Of a DNA stretch of 33,319 nt, positions 24,719 to 32,605 are shown piece after piece. Position numbers and translations under genes: made by a program. Every line of letters starts with the position of its first letter. Position 1 is the stretch's first letter. The notes below the pieces were generated by a model that worked only from the letters and a program-made list of their open reading frames with translations, was not told the DNA's origin and made no database searches. The stretch is from an uncultured Bacteroidales bacterium (GTDB taxonomy: Bacteria > Bacteroidota > Bacteroidia > Bacteroidales > Marinilabiliaceae), in NCBI GenBank assembly GCA_937892255.1, contig CALAUL010000065.1, positions 1-33,319 of the forward strand, written 5' to 3'.

Positions 24719-24800
24719 ACAAAATATAGTTTTTAAGGACATGTTATGATTTATTTTGATATTGTCTGTGCATATATTTCAAATGGCGTTATAAAGTCAT

Positions 24801-25781
24801 TTAACTCCACCACTGCACACTCCACACCAGCAATGCCATTGCCGTTGTGATTATCTCTGATATCAATTTTGAACGCGCTCCATAGACAAACGATGACAAC
24901 ATGGCAGCTCCACAGACAGCTATTATATGCTGTATTTCAAACGAAAAGTGTGGCAACATCAACAACACTACAGAGAAAAAGACGCTCCATATCATTATCT
25001 TTGAATATCGACTTTCGAGTATCTTCTGTGTCGACATCTTGTTGAGAATATGCAACATTGAGACAATCAAAACCAATGCCATGACAGATAGATATATCTT
25101 AGCAAAAATTCCCGTCTTATAGAATGCCACCGGAACTATCAAACTGCGTGCATATTCTATGACCGATGTCTGTAGAGTACCGTTCAGATACAATCCTGTG
25201 GCAAACAAAGCCGTCGGTGTCAATAGTCCAAGCACCGTTGCCATAAGTGTACGAAGTGTACACATACGAAGCATTATCAGCATGACTATATGAAAAATAA
25301 GGAACCAAAAGCCCTTCGCCCAAATCAACGATCCTATGGCAAAAATCATTGCCGATTCAAAACAATATTGCTCTTTGATATTCAACAAGGCTCCTTTGAA
25401 AAGTCGCATCAAAGCCAAAACAAAGAGCAATGCAAAGATGCTTACAGGATAAAACCCTTGTGAGACGACAAAACCACTGCTCAGCATGATGTAAAACAGA
25501 CCTCCTAAAAGTGTTGGTCGCTCGGTAAAACCAAAATTGTTGGTAATATAATTCACCAACAAACAAGTCAAAAAATTAATCACCAACACCAATGCGATAC
25601 TCAATACACTTCCCGCCATGACTCCACCAAAGAGCATATTCCACAATGGTGTATATAAATCGGCATCATACGAAGTCAATGCAACTTCGGGAGACTTGAA
25701 AAGAGGTATGCGAAATAATATCAGCACCACAGGCAATAACACATACGCTACAAACGAATATTTACTAAACAACCCATACAT
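24801..25781 (-). CDS. Polytopic membrane protein of unknown function (DUF6427-like)
   Basis: The 326-aa product has about nine hydrophobic segments spread along its whole length, for example FVAYVLLPVVLILF near the N-terminus and LLVWSVQWWS at the C-terminus, with short polar loops. The general plan resembles Bacteroidetes DUF6427 membrane proteins, but this is a weak resemblance and I would not transfer a function. It begins MYGLFSKYS at ATG 25781. An exact -7 box TATCTTTG ends only 4 bases before that ATG, which would give a leaderless message. No later in-frame ATG would preserve the first two membrane segments. Confidence 0.75.
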   Translation of the reverse strand: MYGLFSKYSFVAYVLLPVVLILFRIPLFKSPEVALTSYDADLYTPLWNMLFGGVMAGSVLSIALVLVINFLTCLLVNYITNNFGFTERPTLLGGLFYIMLSSGFVVSQGFYPVSIFALLFVLALMRLFKGALLNIKEQYCFESAMIFAIGSLIWAKGFWFLIFHIVMLIMLRMCTLRTLMATVLGLLTPTALFATGLYLNGTLQTSVIEYARSLIVPVAFYKTGIFAKIYLSVMALVLIVSMLHILNKMSTQKILESRYSKIMIWSVFFSVVLLMLPHFSFEIQHIIAVCGAAMLSSFVYGARSKLISEIITTAMALLVWSVQWWS

Positions 25782-25785
25782 GTCG

Positions 25786-25793
25786 CAAAGATA
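25786..25793 (-). promoter_or_regulatory. -7 box TATCTTTG abutting the start of the 24801-25781 gene
   Basis: Exact TAnnTTTG followed by GC, ending 4 bases before the ATG at 25781. No TTTG lies 19 bases upstream. Confidence 0.45.
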
Positions 25794-25856
25794 CTCTTTT
25801 TTTATAGAAGGAGTTTTAAATTGTATACAATAATATAACCACTACGAATAGAAACC

Positions 25857-26411
25857 CTACCTCTCCTTTGTCATGTGCCACATCGGATGACCAAGAAACG
25901 TCCTTAATTCTCCCCGGATAAAACCTGCCGACGTGTATAAACGTTCTGCCTTATTGTTGTCAATATCCACAAGAAGGCCTATACGTTCATATCCCTCATC
26001 AAAAGCCTTTGCACATATACCATCGAGCAACAATCGGCCTACACCTCTGCCCCGCCACTCGGGAACGACAGCCAAAGTATCGACATAATATTCCCCATCT
26101 TGCGTTTCCCGTTCCACATGAGGAACCGTTCCCAAGTGCTTACGAATAATACCAAGAGTCTGTTCTCTGAGAGATAGCAACATAGCACCGTCATAACCTA
26201 TCGTCGCACCAACTACGACTTTATTCTCTTCTGCGACCAACGCATTGTCATAATAATATTGTGACCCCTTGGTTAGAACAATATCCTCCAGCACTTCGAA
26301 ATATCTCTCGCCACAAAAGCTACGAGCTATACTTTCACCTCCTATCGCCATCACAAAGGCTTTCACTATATGAGGTGCGTCATCTGACGTCGCCCTTCTT
26401 ATCGTCACCAT
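25857..26411 (-). CDS. GNAT-family N-acetyltransferase
   Basis: The 184-aa product starts VTIRRATSDDA after its Met, a typical GNAT beginning, and carries the acetyl-CoA binding motif A: VDTLAVVPEWRGRGVGRLLL, with the RGxGxG/A-like loop RGRGVG. The C-terminal strand IGLLVDIDNNKAERLYTSAGF is the usual motif B, with the Asn and Tyr common in this family. The substrate cannot be read from sequence. An upstream in-frame ATG at 26429 would add six residues (MEALCT); I prefer 26411. It is divergent from purU, with 152 bases between the starts. Confidence 0.88.
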   Translation of the reverse strand: MVTIRRATSDDAPHIVKAFVMAIGGESIARSFCGERYFEVLEDIVLTKGSQYYYDNALVAEENKVVVGATIGYDGAMLLSLREQTLGIIRKHLGTVPHVERETQDGEYYVDTLAVVPEWRGRGVGRLLLDGICAKAFDEGYERIGLLVDIDNNKAERLYTSAGFIRGELRTFLGHPMWHMTKER

Positions 26412-26529
26412 AGTACATAACGCTTCCATATAGGTTGTGAAGATAAAAATAAAGGTCTACATAACGAAATAAATACCTGTACTTTGTACATTATTGAGTG
26501 TTTTCTTCTCTCCTTTCGTTTCTTTATTG

Positions 26530-26537
26530 TATCTTTG
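26530..26537 (+). promoter_or_regulatory. -7 box TATCTTTG of purU
   Basis: Exact TAnnTTTG followed by C, ending 26 bases before the ATG at 26564 and lying downstream of the alternative ATG at 26498. This decides the purU start. No clear -33 element. Confidence 0.6.
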
Positions 26538-26563
26538 CACCTCAAAATCAAACACGAAGAAGA

Positions 26564-27436
26564 ATGACAGACAAGAACAAGCCAGTGACGGCTATCATAC
26601 GTATCCATTGTCCTGACCAAATGGGTCTTATATCACGAGTGACGGACTTTATTCAACGCAACAATGGCAACATCGTTGCCCTCGACCAGCATACCGACAG
26701 AATTGAAAGTCGCTTCTTTATGCGTATAGAGTGGGAACTTGATGGATTTGCTCTTACCAAAGAACAGATTCAGCCGGCTTTCCAACATGCCATAGCCACT
26801 CCTTGTCAGATGGAATGGAAACTCGACTTCAGCGATCAACGCCCTCGCATGGCTATAATGGTATCCAAACTATCACATTGTCTCTACGACCTTTTGGCTC
26901 GTTATCAAGGCGGAGAACTCGATGTAGAGATTCCTCTCATCATTGGCAATCATGCTTGTCTGGGCGATGTGGCAGCACAGTTTGGAATTCCGTTCCACCA
27001 TCTCGTCATCACTAAAGAGAACAAAGCCGAACAAGAGGCTCTGCAACGCAAACTCATTGAAGACAACAATATTGACTTTATTGTTCTGGCTCGATATATG
27101 CAGATATTATCAGAAGACTTCATCAAAGCATATCCGAGTCGTATCATCAACATACACCACTCTACGTTGCCGGCTTTCGTTGGTGCAAAACCTTATCATC
27201 AGGCTTACGCACGCGGAGTGAAACTAATAGGCGCAACAAGTCACTACGTCACCGAAGAACTCGATGCAGGACCTATCATCGAACAAGATATAATACGCGT
27301 CACACATCTCGACACACCGGAGACAATGGTACAGAAAGGAAAAGATGTTGAAAAGATAGTCCTCTCACGCGCTGTAGAAGCACACATCAACCGCAAGACA
27401 TTGGTGTACAAAAACAAAACCGTCATCTTCCATTAA
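26564..27436 (+). CDS. purU: Formyltetrahydrofolate deformylase
   Basis: PurU hydrolyses 10-formyl-THF to THF and formate, balancing one-carbon units and supplying formate. The 290-aa protein has an N-terminal ACT domain (residues about 8-85, starting TAIIRIHCPDQMGLIS) and a C-terminal formyltransferase fold with the catalytic set Asn196 and His198 in RIINIHHSTLPAF and Asp234 in EELDAGPII. The start at 26564 (MTDKNKPV) is chosen because the longer frame from 26498 would begin upstream of the promoter and adds 22 residues outside the ACT domain. hisH follows after 20 bases, so the histidine genes are probably co-transcribed. Confidence 0.96.
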   Translation: MTDKNKPVTAIIRIHCPDQMGLISRVTDFIQRNNGNIVALDQHTDRIESRFFMRIEWELDGFALTKEQIQPAFQHAIATPCQMEWKLDFSDQRPRMAIMVSKLSHCLYDLLARYQGGELDVEIPLIIGNHACLGDVAAQFGIPFHHLVITKENKAEQEALQRKLIEDNNIDFIVLARYMQILSEDFIKAYPSRIINIHHSTLPAFVGAKPYHQAYARGVKLIGATSHYVTEELDAGPIIEQDIIRVTHLDTPETMVQKGKDVEKIVLSRAVEAHINRKTLVYKNKTVIFH

Positions 27437-27456
27437 TACCATCTGTCGACAAGAAC

Positions 27457-28056
27457 ATGAACATAGTAATAGTGAAATACAATGCCGGCAATATTCGCTC
27501 CGTGAGTAACGCCCTTAACCGCTTAGGATACGAAGCTGAGATCACCGACAACATAGAAAAGATACGCAATGCCGACAAAGTAATATTCCCGGGTGTAGGC
27601 GAAGCAAGTACAACCATGGACTATCTACGTCGAACAGGACTTGGAGATGTCATACGCAACCTCAAACAACCCGTACTCGGCATCTGCTTAGGCATGCAAC
27701 TCATGTGTGCGCACTCCGAAGAAGGCAACACCGACTGTCTCGGCATATTCGACGTACCGGTGAAGCACTTCGAACTGCCCGTTCCCAACCCCGACAACAT
27801 CAAAATTCCCCAGATGGGCTGGAATAAGATATCAAATGTCAAAGAACCACTCTTCAACAGCAATATAGAGGGAGAGTTTGTCTATTTCGTACATAGCTAC
27901 TATGTGCCACTTTGTCCATGGACAGCCGCGACAACACACCACACCCTCGACTACAGCTCGGCACTGCACAAAGACAACTTCTTTGCCACACAGTTTCACC
28001 CAGAAAAGAGTGGTTCTGTGGGAGAATCCATATTACGTAACTTCTTAGAATTGTAG
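27457..28056 (+). CDS. hisH: Imidazole glycerol phosphate synthase glutaminase subunit
   Basis: HisH releases ammonia from glutamine for HisF. The 199-aa class I glutamine amidotransferase has the nucleophile Cys77 in GICLGMQ and the His181/Glu183 pair in QFHPEKSG, the complete catalytic triad. The N-terminus MNIVIVKYNAGNIRSV matches the family. It lies 20 bases after purU and 4 bases before hisA. Confidence 0.97.
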   Translation: MNIVIVKYNAGNIRSVSNALNRLGYEAEITDNIEKIRNADKVIFPGVGEASTTMDYLRRTGLGDVIRNLKQPVLGICLGMQLMCAHSEEGNTDCLGIFDVPVKHFELPVPNPDNIKIPQMGWNKISNVKEPLFNSNIEGEFVYFVHSYYVPLCPWTAATTHHTLDYSSALHKDNFFATQFHPEKSGSVGESILRNFLEL

Positions 28057-28060
28057 CTAA

Positions 28061-28783
28061 ATGGCAATAGAAATAATACCCGCCATCGATATGATAGATG
28101 GCAAATGCGTTCGACTAAGCAAAGGCGACTACGACACCAAAAAAGTCTATAACGAAAATCCGGCAGAGGTAGCCAAAATGTTTGAAGACAACGGCATAAA
28201 ACGCCTCCACCTCGTTGACCTCGACGGAGCCAAAGCAGGACATATCGTCAACCATAAACGTCTGGAAGAGATAACAAACACCACCAATCTGACCGTAGAT
28301 TTCGGCGGAGGACTGAAAACATCTGACGATTTGCGTATAGCCTTCGAATGTGGCGCAGCCATGGTGACAGGAGGCAGCATAGCCGTCAAAAAACCCAGCG
28401 AATTCGAAAGCTGGATTACAAAATATGGCTCAGAACGAATCATCTTAGGAGCCGACGCAAAAGATGGCAAAATAGCCGTCACCGGCTGGCTCGAAGATAC
28501 CGACGCAGAACTGCTACCATTCGTTCAGCAATACTACAACAAAGGAGTACGCAAAGTAATATGCACCGACATAAGCAGAGACGGAATGTTAAGCGGGCCG
28601 GCGATAGACCTTTACCGCTCTATGTTAAACTCCATACCTGAACTATGGCTCGTAGCAAGTGGCGGCGTAAGCAACATTGACGACATACACCGCCTCAACG
28701 ACTCCGGTATACCCGCCGTGATAATCGGAAAAGCCATATACGAAAACCGCATCACACTCAAAGAACTTATTCCTTACCTATAA
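28061..28783 (+). CDS. hisA: Phosphoribosylformimino-AICAR-P isomerase
   Basis: HisA isomerises ProFAR to PRFAR, the fourth step of histidine synthesis. The 240-aa (beta-alpha)8 barrel has general acid/base residues Asp10 (PAIDMIDGKCVRL) and Asp132 (ILGADAKDG), Thr169 in ICTDISRDGML, and phosphate-binding loops DFGGGLKT and ASGGVSN. It lies between hisH and hisF, 4 and 13 bases from each. Confidence 0.97.
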   Translation: MAIEIIPAIDMIDGKCVRLSKGDYDTKKVYNENPAEVAKMFEDNGIKRLHLVDLDGAKAGHIVNHKRLEEITNTTNLTVDFGGGLKTSDDLRIAFECGAAMVTGGSIAVKKPSEFESWITKYGSERIILGADAKDGKIAVTGWLEDTDAELLPFVQQYYNKGVRKVICTDISRDGMLSGPAIDLYRSMLNSIPELWLVASGGVSNIDDIHRLNDSGIPAVIIGKAIYENRITLKELIPYL

Positions 28784-28796
28784 TAAACAGATAACA

Positions 28797-29552
28797 GTGT
28801 TAGCAAAACGTATCATACCATGCCTCGATATACGCAACGGCATGACAGTAAAAGGAGTAAACTTCGTAGGAATCAAAGAAGTTGGCGACCCCGTTGAACT
28901 CGGACGTTTCTATGCCGAACAAGGTGCCGACGAATTAGTATTCCTCGACATCACAGCAAGTCATGAGGGACGCAAGACATTTGCCGACTTAGTAGAACGC
29001 ATAGCGCAAAACATCAATATTCCATTCACCGTAGGCGGAGGGATAAGCGAACTCAAAGACGCAGATATACTCCTCAGTGCCGGAGCCGACAAAATAAGCA
29101 TCAACTCTTCGGCTGTGCGCAACCCCCAACTCATCGACGACTTGGCAAAAAACTTCGGCACACAATTCGTCGTAGCAGCCATCGATGCACGTTTTGACGA
29201 GAAAGGAGAATGGGTGGTAACAGTCAACGGCGGACGCATACCAACAGAAAAACGCCTCTTCACATGGGCAAAGGAAGCTCAAGAACGTGGCGCAGGCGAA
29301 ATTCTCTTCACATCAATGAATCATGATGGTGTAAAACAAGGCTTTGCCAACGAAGCATTGCGCGAACTTTCCGAAAGCCTATCTATTCCCATTATAGCCT
29401 CAGGCGGAGCAGGAAACATGGAACACTTCAAAGATGTCTTCACCCTTGGAAAAGCCGATGCAGGATTGGCGGCCAGCATATTTCACTATAAAGAGATAGC
29501 TATCCCCAACTTGAAAAATTATCTGCGCAACGAAGGCATCATCGTAAGATGA
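28797..29552 (+). CDS. hisF: Imidazole glycerol phosphate synthase cyclase subunit
   Basis: HisF converts PRFAR and ammonia to imidazole glycerol phosphate and AICAR; AICAR enters purine synthesis. The 251-aa barrel begins with a GTG start at 28797 giving MLAKRIIPCLDIRNGM, the family's usual N-terminus. Catalytic Asp11 and Asp130 (AAIDARFD) are present, as are phosphate loops TVGGGIS and IASGGAG. hisI/hisIE, which commonly follows hisF, is absent; a strong terminator closes the operon instead. Confidence 0.97.
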   Translation: MLAKRIIPCLDIRNGMTVKGVNFVGIKEVGDPVELGRFYAEQGADELVFLDITASHEGRKTFADLVERIAQNINIPFTVGGGISELKDADILLSAGADKISINSSAVRNPQLIDDLAKNFGTQFVVAAIDARFDEKGEWVVTVNGGRIPTEKRLFTWAKEAQERGAGEILFTSMNHDGVKQGFANEALRELSESLSIPIIASGGAGNMEHFKDVFTLGKADAGLAASIFHYKEIAIPNLKNYLRNEGIIVR

Positions 29553-29578
29553 CAATATCTCGATAATGATATATTATC

Positions 29579-29610
29579 AAAGGTATCTCTTTTACGGGAT
29601 ACCTTTTTTT
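29579..29610 (+). terminator. Intrinsic terminator of the purU-hisHAF operon
   Basis: AAAGGTATCTC pairs with GGGATACCTTT (11 bp, one G-T) around a TTTTAC loop and runs into seven Ts. It stands 26 bases after the hisF stop. Confidence 0.92.
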
Positions 29611-29746
29611 CATCTCGACAAACCCACAAGACCAATATTCCAACACATAGATGAATGAATAATCAAAATCTACATAAAAACAACATAACATAAACCCGAT
29701 AGAAGCGTACATAGAAAAACGAGAATTAACAAAAAAAACAATCGCC

Positions 29747-30142
29747 ATGGAAAAGACATTTGGAACACAATCTGTAAGTACTATTTTAGGTTCTCGCATA
29801 GTCAAATCTAGTGCTATAGGACGGACTAATATTGAGGAAATAGAATGGTTAACTGAAACAATATTAGCAATATCAACACAATGGAAAGGGCAAAGCTGGG
29901 GTTATTTAGTAGACATCAGCCACATGGCTCCCGTAACAAACGAGGAGAGCGAGGCTCTCATTAAATTGCACATCTTAGTGGCACAGTCGGGGTGCAACTT
30001 TCTCGCTTTCGTAGACAAAAAATCGTTCATGACTGCAACCCAAGCTCAACAACACAGCAAGATTTCCAACACCAACACCGAAAAGAGACATTTTAGGAAA
30101 GAAGACGAAGCTATAAATTGGCTCAAAGAAAGACTTTCGTAA
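29747..30142 (+). CDS. Small STAS/SpoIIAA-like protein of unknown function
   Basis: The 131-aa protein has no motif I can name with certainty. Its pattern (a strand, helix IEWLTETILAIST, strand GYLVDISHM, helix NEESEALIKLHILVAQ, strand NFLAFVDKK, helix DEAINWLKERLS) resembles the SpoIIAA/STAS-like alpha/beta fold seen in small Bacteroidetes proteins. It could be an antagonist in a partner-switching system, but no conserved phosphorylatable Ser is obvious; Ser57 is in VDISHM. No promoter of the usual type is visible. It is isolated between the his terminator and the converging rhomboid gene. Confidence 0.65.
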   Translation: MEKTFGTQSVSTILGSRIVKSSAIGRTNIEEIEWLTETILAISTQWKGQSWGYLVDISHMAPVTNEESEALIKLHILVAQSGCNFLAFVDKKSFMTATQAQQHSKISNTNTEKRHFRKEDEAINWLKERLS

Positions 30143-30275
30143 AACGGACATCATAAACAAACACACAGCAATGAAGCTTTCTGACATAAAACGTTGGATA
30201 GCCTCTTTTTTCTAAACATCTGTTCTACATACGTCCGTATCGCACAACCATCTGACATGACGACCGCAAGTAATC
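30143..30275. other. Gap between converging STAS-like and rhomboid genes
   Basis: No clear terminator is seen for either gene. A 14-codon ORF (30171-30215, MKLSDIKRWIASFF) is present on the plus strand; it is too short to support and could be the remnant of a gene's 5' end. Confidence 0.35.
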
Positions 30276-30884
30276 TCATAGCAACCACACGAACAGCAAC
30301 GGAAACACAAGACCATAGAGAGCACCGGCAAAATGTGCGGTATGGCCTATCTGACTATCGCCTCTATACGCCATGAAAGCACTATAAGCCAAGTACAAAA
30401 CAGCATAAATATATCCCGGGATATGAAAAGGAACAAACATAAACATTATGGACATCTCAGGACGAAAAAAAATAGCAGCAAACAAAACTGCAGACACAGC
30501 ACCCGAAGCGCCTAAAGCATTGTACCACGAATTGTTTCGATGTCGGATAAGATCAGGAATAGACGACGCACAAAGTGCCGTAAGATAGAATACAACATAC
30601 ATCAACACTCCTCCATTGCCAAACAAAAGTGCGAAATAACTCTCCACATTTCTACCAAAAAAATAGAGAGTAATCATATTGAAAATCAGATGAGTCCAAT
30701 CCGCATGAACAAACCCGTGAGAGACCAAGCGAAAACGTTGTCCTTCATGTACAACACCATAAGCATTGAACATAAACTTATGATACCATTCCCCATGTCG
30801 CAAATTTTCCGGAAGAAGCGACGTCCTATCTCCAAAAGCTGCAATAGAGATAAAACAAGTAACAACTATAATAACAATAGTCAC
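30276..30884 (-). CDS. Rhomboid-family intramembrane serine protease
   Basis: The product of about 202 aa has six hydrophobic segments and the rhomboid active site: Ser in GASGAVSA (Ser128 in the 203-aa frame from TTG) and His in AHFAGALYG (His185), together with an Asn in HLIFNMITLYFFG (Asn70) that helps form the oxyanion hole. It would cut membrane proteins within the inner membrane. No ATG start exists near the N-terminus: the frame reads ATG TAG CAG ATT TTG GTG ACT, so GTG 30884 or TTG 30887 must be used, or the ATG at 30899 is followed by a nonsense codon. It lies 54 bases after obgE and may be co-transcribed. Confidence 0.88.
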   Translation of the reverse strand: MTIVIIVVTCFISIAAFGDRTSLLPENLRHGEWYHKFMFNAYGVVHEGQRFRLVSHGFVHADWTHLIFNMITLYFFGRNVESYFALLFGNGGVLMYVVFYLTALCASSIPDLIRHRNNSWYNALGASGAVSAVLFAAIFFRPEMSIMFMFVPFHIPGYIYAVLYLAYSAFMAYRGDSQIGHTAHFAGALYGLVFPLLFVWLL

Positions 30885-30938
30885 CAAAATCTGCTACATA
30901 TTTCTATTCGTCAATCTGCCTGAGCCATCACAACGACA

Positions 30939-31931
30939 CTATTGTTCGAGTTCTCGCCAGAGAATATCTTTGAGAGTCTGAAGGTTATAGCCCGAATGCG
31001 AAGAGAAGATTACAGCCGGCATATCGCTTGGCAACTGCTTTTCTATCTTTGCACGTTGCTCATCGTCGACACAATCAATCTTCGAAATAGCCAACACACG
31101 TCGTTTGTCAAGCAATTCGGGATTGTATTTGCGAAGCTCATCGAGCAATATATTATAAGCCGCCATGACGTCTTTCTCTTCGGCAGGAACGAGGAACAAC
31201 AAGATAGAGTTACGTTCGATATGACGCAAGAAACGCAAACCCAAACCTTTTCCTTCGGCCGCACCCTCTATGATGCCGGGAATATCTGCTACGCAGAAAG
31301 AGCGAGAATCGCGGTAAGGCACTATTCCAAGGTTAGGCACCAACGTAGTAAAAGGATACGCCCCTATCTCAGGTTTCGCCGCCGATATGACACTGAGCAA
31401 AGTTGACTTTCCGGCATTTGGGAAACCCACAAGCCCGACATCGGCAAGAACTTTAAGTTCCAATATCGCTGCCATCTCTATTGCCGGTTCGCCAGGTTGT
31501 GCGAAACGGGGTGTTTGGAAAGTAGACTTACGGAAATGCCAGTTGCCCAAACCGCCACGACCTCCTTGACAGAGTATAACCTCTTGACCGTCTTCGGTAA
31601 CTTCGAAAAGCACCTCTCCGGTATCGGCATTCTTTACCACGGTACCAAGTGGCACGTCGATATAAGCGTCTTCACCGTCTTTTCCAAAAGATCGTTGTTT
31701 GCCTCCCGAACCTCCATCTTTGGCGAAGACATGACGAGCAAACTTAAGATGAATAAGCGTCCAGTATTGGGCATTGCCACGCACTATCACATGGCCGCCT
31801 CTGCCGCCGTCGCCTCCGTCGGGACCGCCTTTTTCGACAAACTTCTCATGTCTGAGGTGCGCCGAACCTGCTCCGCCCTTGCCGGAACGACAGAATATCT
31901 TTACGTAATCTACAAAATTAGAACTTGCCAT
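30939..31931 (-). CDS. obgE: Obg-family GTPase
   Basis: ObgE is a ribosome-associated GTPase needed for 50S assembly and growth control. The 330-aa protein begins MASSNFVDYVKIFCRSG, has the glycine-rich Obg fold (residues about 1-158, with GGPDGGDGGRGG), and a GTPase domain with G1 GFPNAGKS at 169-176, G3 DIPG at 216-219 and G4 SKID at 283-286. It has no long C-terminal extension. A longer frame starting at 31955 is rejected because it reads through a terminator and adds MVFFLFGY. The terminator of adk ends 10 bases before this ATG, so how obgE is transcribed is unclear. Confidence 0.97.
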   Translation of the reverse strand: MASSNFVDYVKIFCRSGKGGAGSAHLRHEKFVEKGGPDGGDGGRGGHVIVRGNAQYWTLIHLKFARHVFAKDGGSGGKQRSFGKDGEDAYIDVPLGTVVKNADTGEVLFEVTEDGQEVILCQGGRGGLGNWHFRKSTFQTPRFAQPGEPAIEMAAILELKVLADVGLVGFPNAGKSTLLSVISAAKPEIGAYPFTTLVPNLGIVPYRDSRSFCVADIPGIIEGAAEGKGLGLRFLRHIERNSILLFLVPAEEKDVMAAYNILLDELRKYNPELLDKRRVLAISKIDCVDDEQRAKIEKQLPSDMPAVIFSSHSGYNLQTLKDILWRELEQ

Positions 31932-31941
31932 ATATCCGAAC

Positions 31942-31995
31942 AAAAAAAAGACCACGACAAAGGGAAGACTCGGTGTCTCCTCATTGTCGGTGGTC
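31942..31995 (-). terminator. Strong hairpin terminator between adk and obgE
   Basis: GACCACGACAA (31950-31960) pairs with TTGTCGGTGGTC (31984-31995) with one bulge, and inner bases GGGAAGAC/GTCTCC extend it. On the minus strand eight Ts (complement of 31942-31949) follow. It is 20 bases after the adk stop. Confidence 0.85.
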
Positions 31996-32015
31996 GTATA
32001 AGTTAAAGACGCATA

Positions 32016-32588
32016 TTATTTCACAGCGTTGACAGCCTCAGAAATCTTAGAGAAGATATCATCTATTGAGCCTACGCCATTGATAGATGCGAGTTTGCCT
32101 TCTGCTTTGTAGAAGTCCATCACAGGAGCTGTCTGTGTGTTGTATACATCGATACGCTTCTTGATAGTCTCCATGTTGTCATCAGAGCGACCCGAAGTCT
32201 TGCCACGCTCCAAGAGACGAGTGATAAGTTCCTCTTCCGGCACTTCGAGATTAAGCATGATAGATACGTCGGTCTTGTAAGTAGCGAGCATCTCTTTGAG
32301 TGCCTTTGCCTGCTCTACAGTGCGTGGGAAACCATCGAAGATGACACCGTTAACCTGACCCATCTTGTCGAGGAAGCTGTCTATCATACCGATGATAACC
32401 TCATCAGGAACGAGTTCGCCCTTGTCGATATGTTTCTTAGCCAAATAGCCGAGCTGAGTATTGCCATGAATCTCTTTGCGAAGAAGATCGCCTGTTGATA
32501 TGTGAGCAAGGTTAAAAGTCTTGATTAGGTTTTCGCTTTGTGTGCCTTTGCCGGAACCCGGAGGGCCGAAAATTACTACGTTTAACAT
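32016..32588 (-). CDS. adk: Adenylate kinase
   Basis: Adk interconverts ATP, ADP and AMP. The 190-aa protein has the P-loop GPPGSGKGTQ at 8-17, the AMP-binding block FDGFPRTVEQA, and a short LID region (LLERGKTSGRSDDN), making it a short-form, zinc-free enzyme. It follows hpt after 17 bases, so both are likely transcribed together from the hpt promoter. Confidence 0.98.
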   Translation of the reverse strand: MLNVVIFGPPGSGKGTQSENLIKTFNLAHISTGDLLRKEIHGNTQLGYLAKKHIDKGELVPDEVIIGMIDSFLDKMGQVNGVIFDGFPRTVEQAKALKEMLATYKTDVSIMLNLEVPEEELITRLLERGKTSGRSDDNMETIKKRIDVYNTQTAPVMDFYKAEGKLASINGVGSIDDIFSKISEAVNAVK

Positions 32589-32605
32589 CTTTGTTTAAGT
32601 TTTAT

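Noticed and set aside
30144..30238. ACGGAC and GTCCGT inverted repeat between the STAS-like and rhomboid genes
   Set aside because: Arms are 6 bp and about 83 bases apart, too short and distant for a terminator or mobile element end.
31931..31955. Longer obgE start at 31955
   Set aside because: The extra eight residues are encoded by terminator T-run sequence; the family N-terminus begins at the ATG at 31931.
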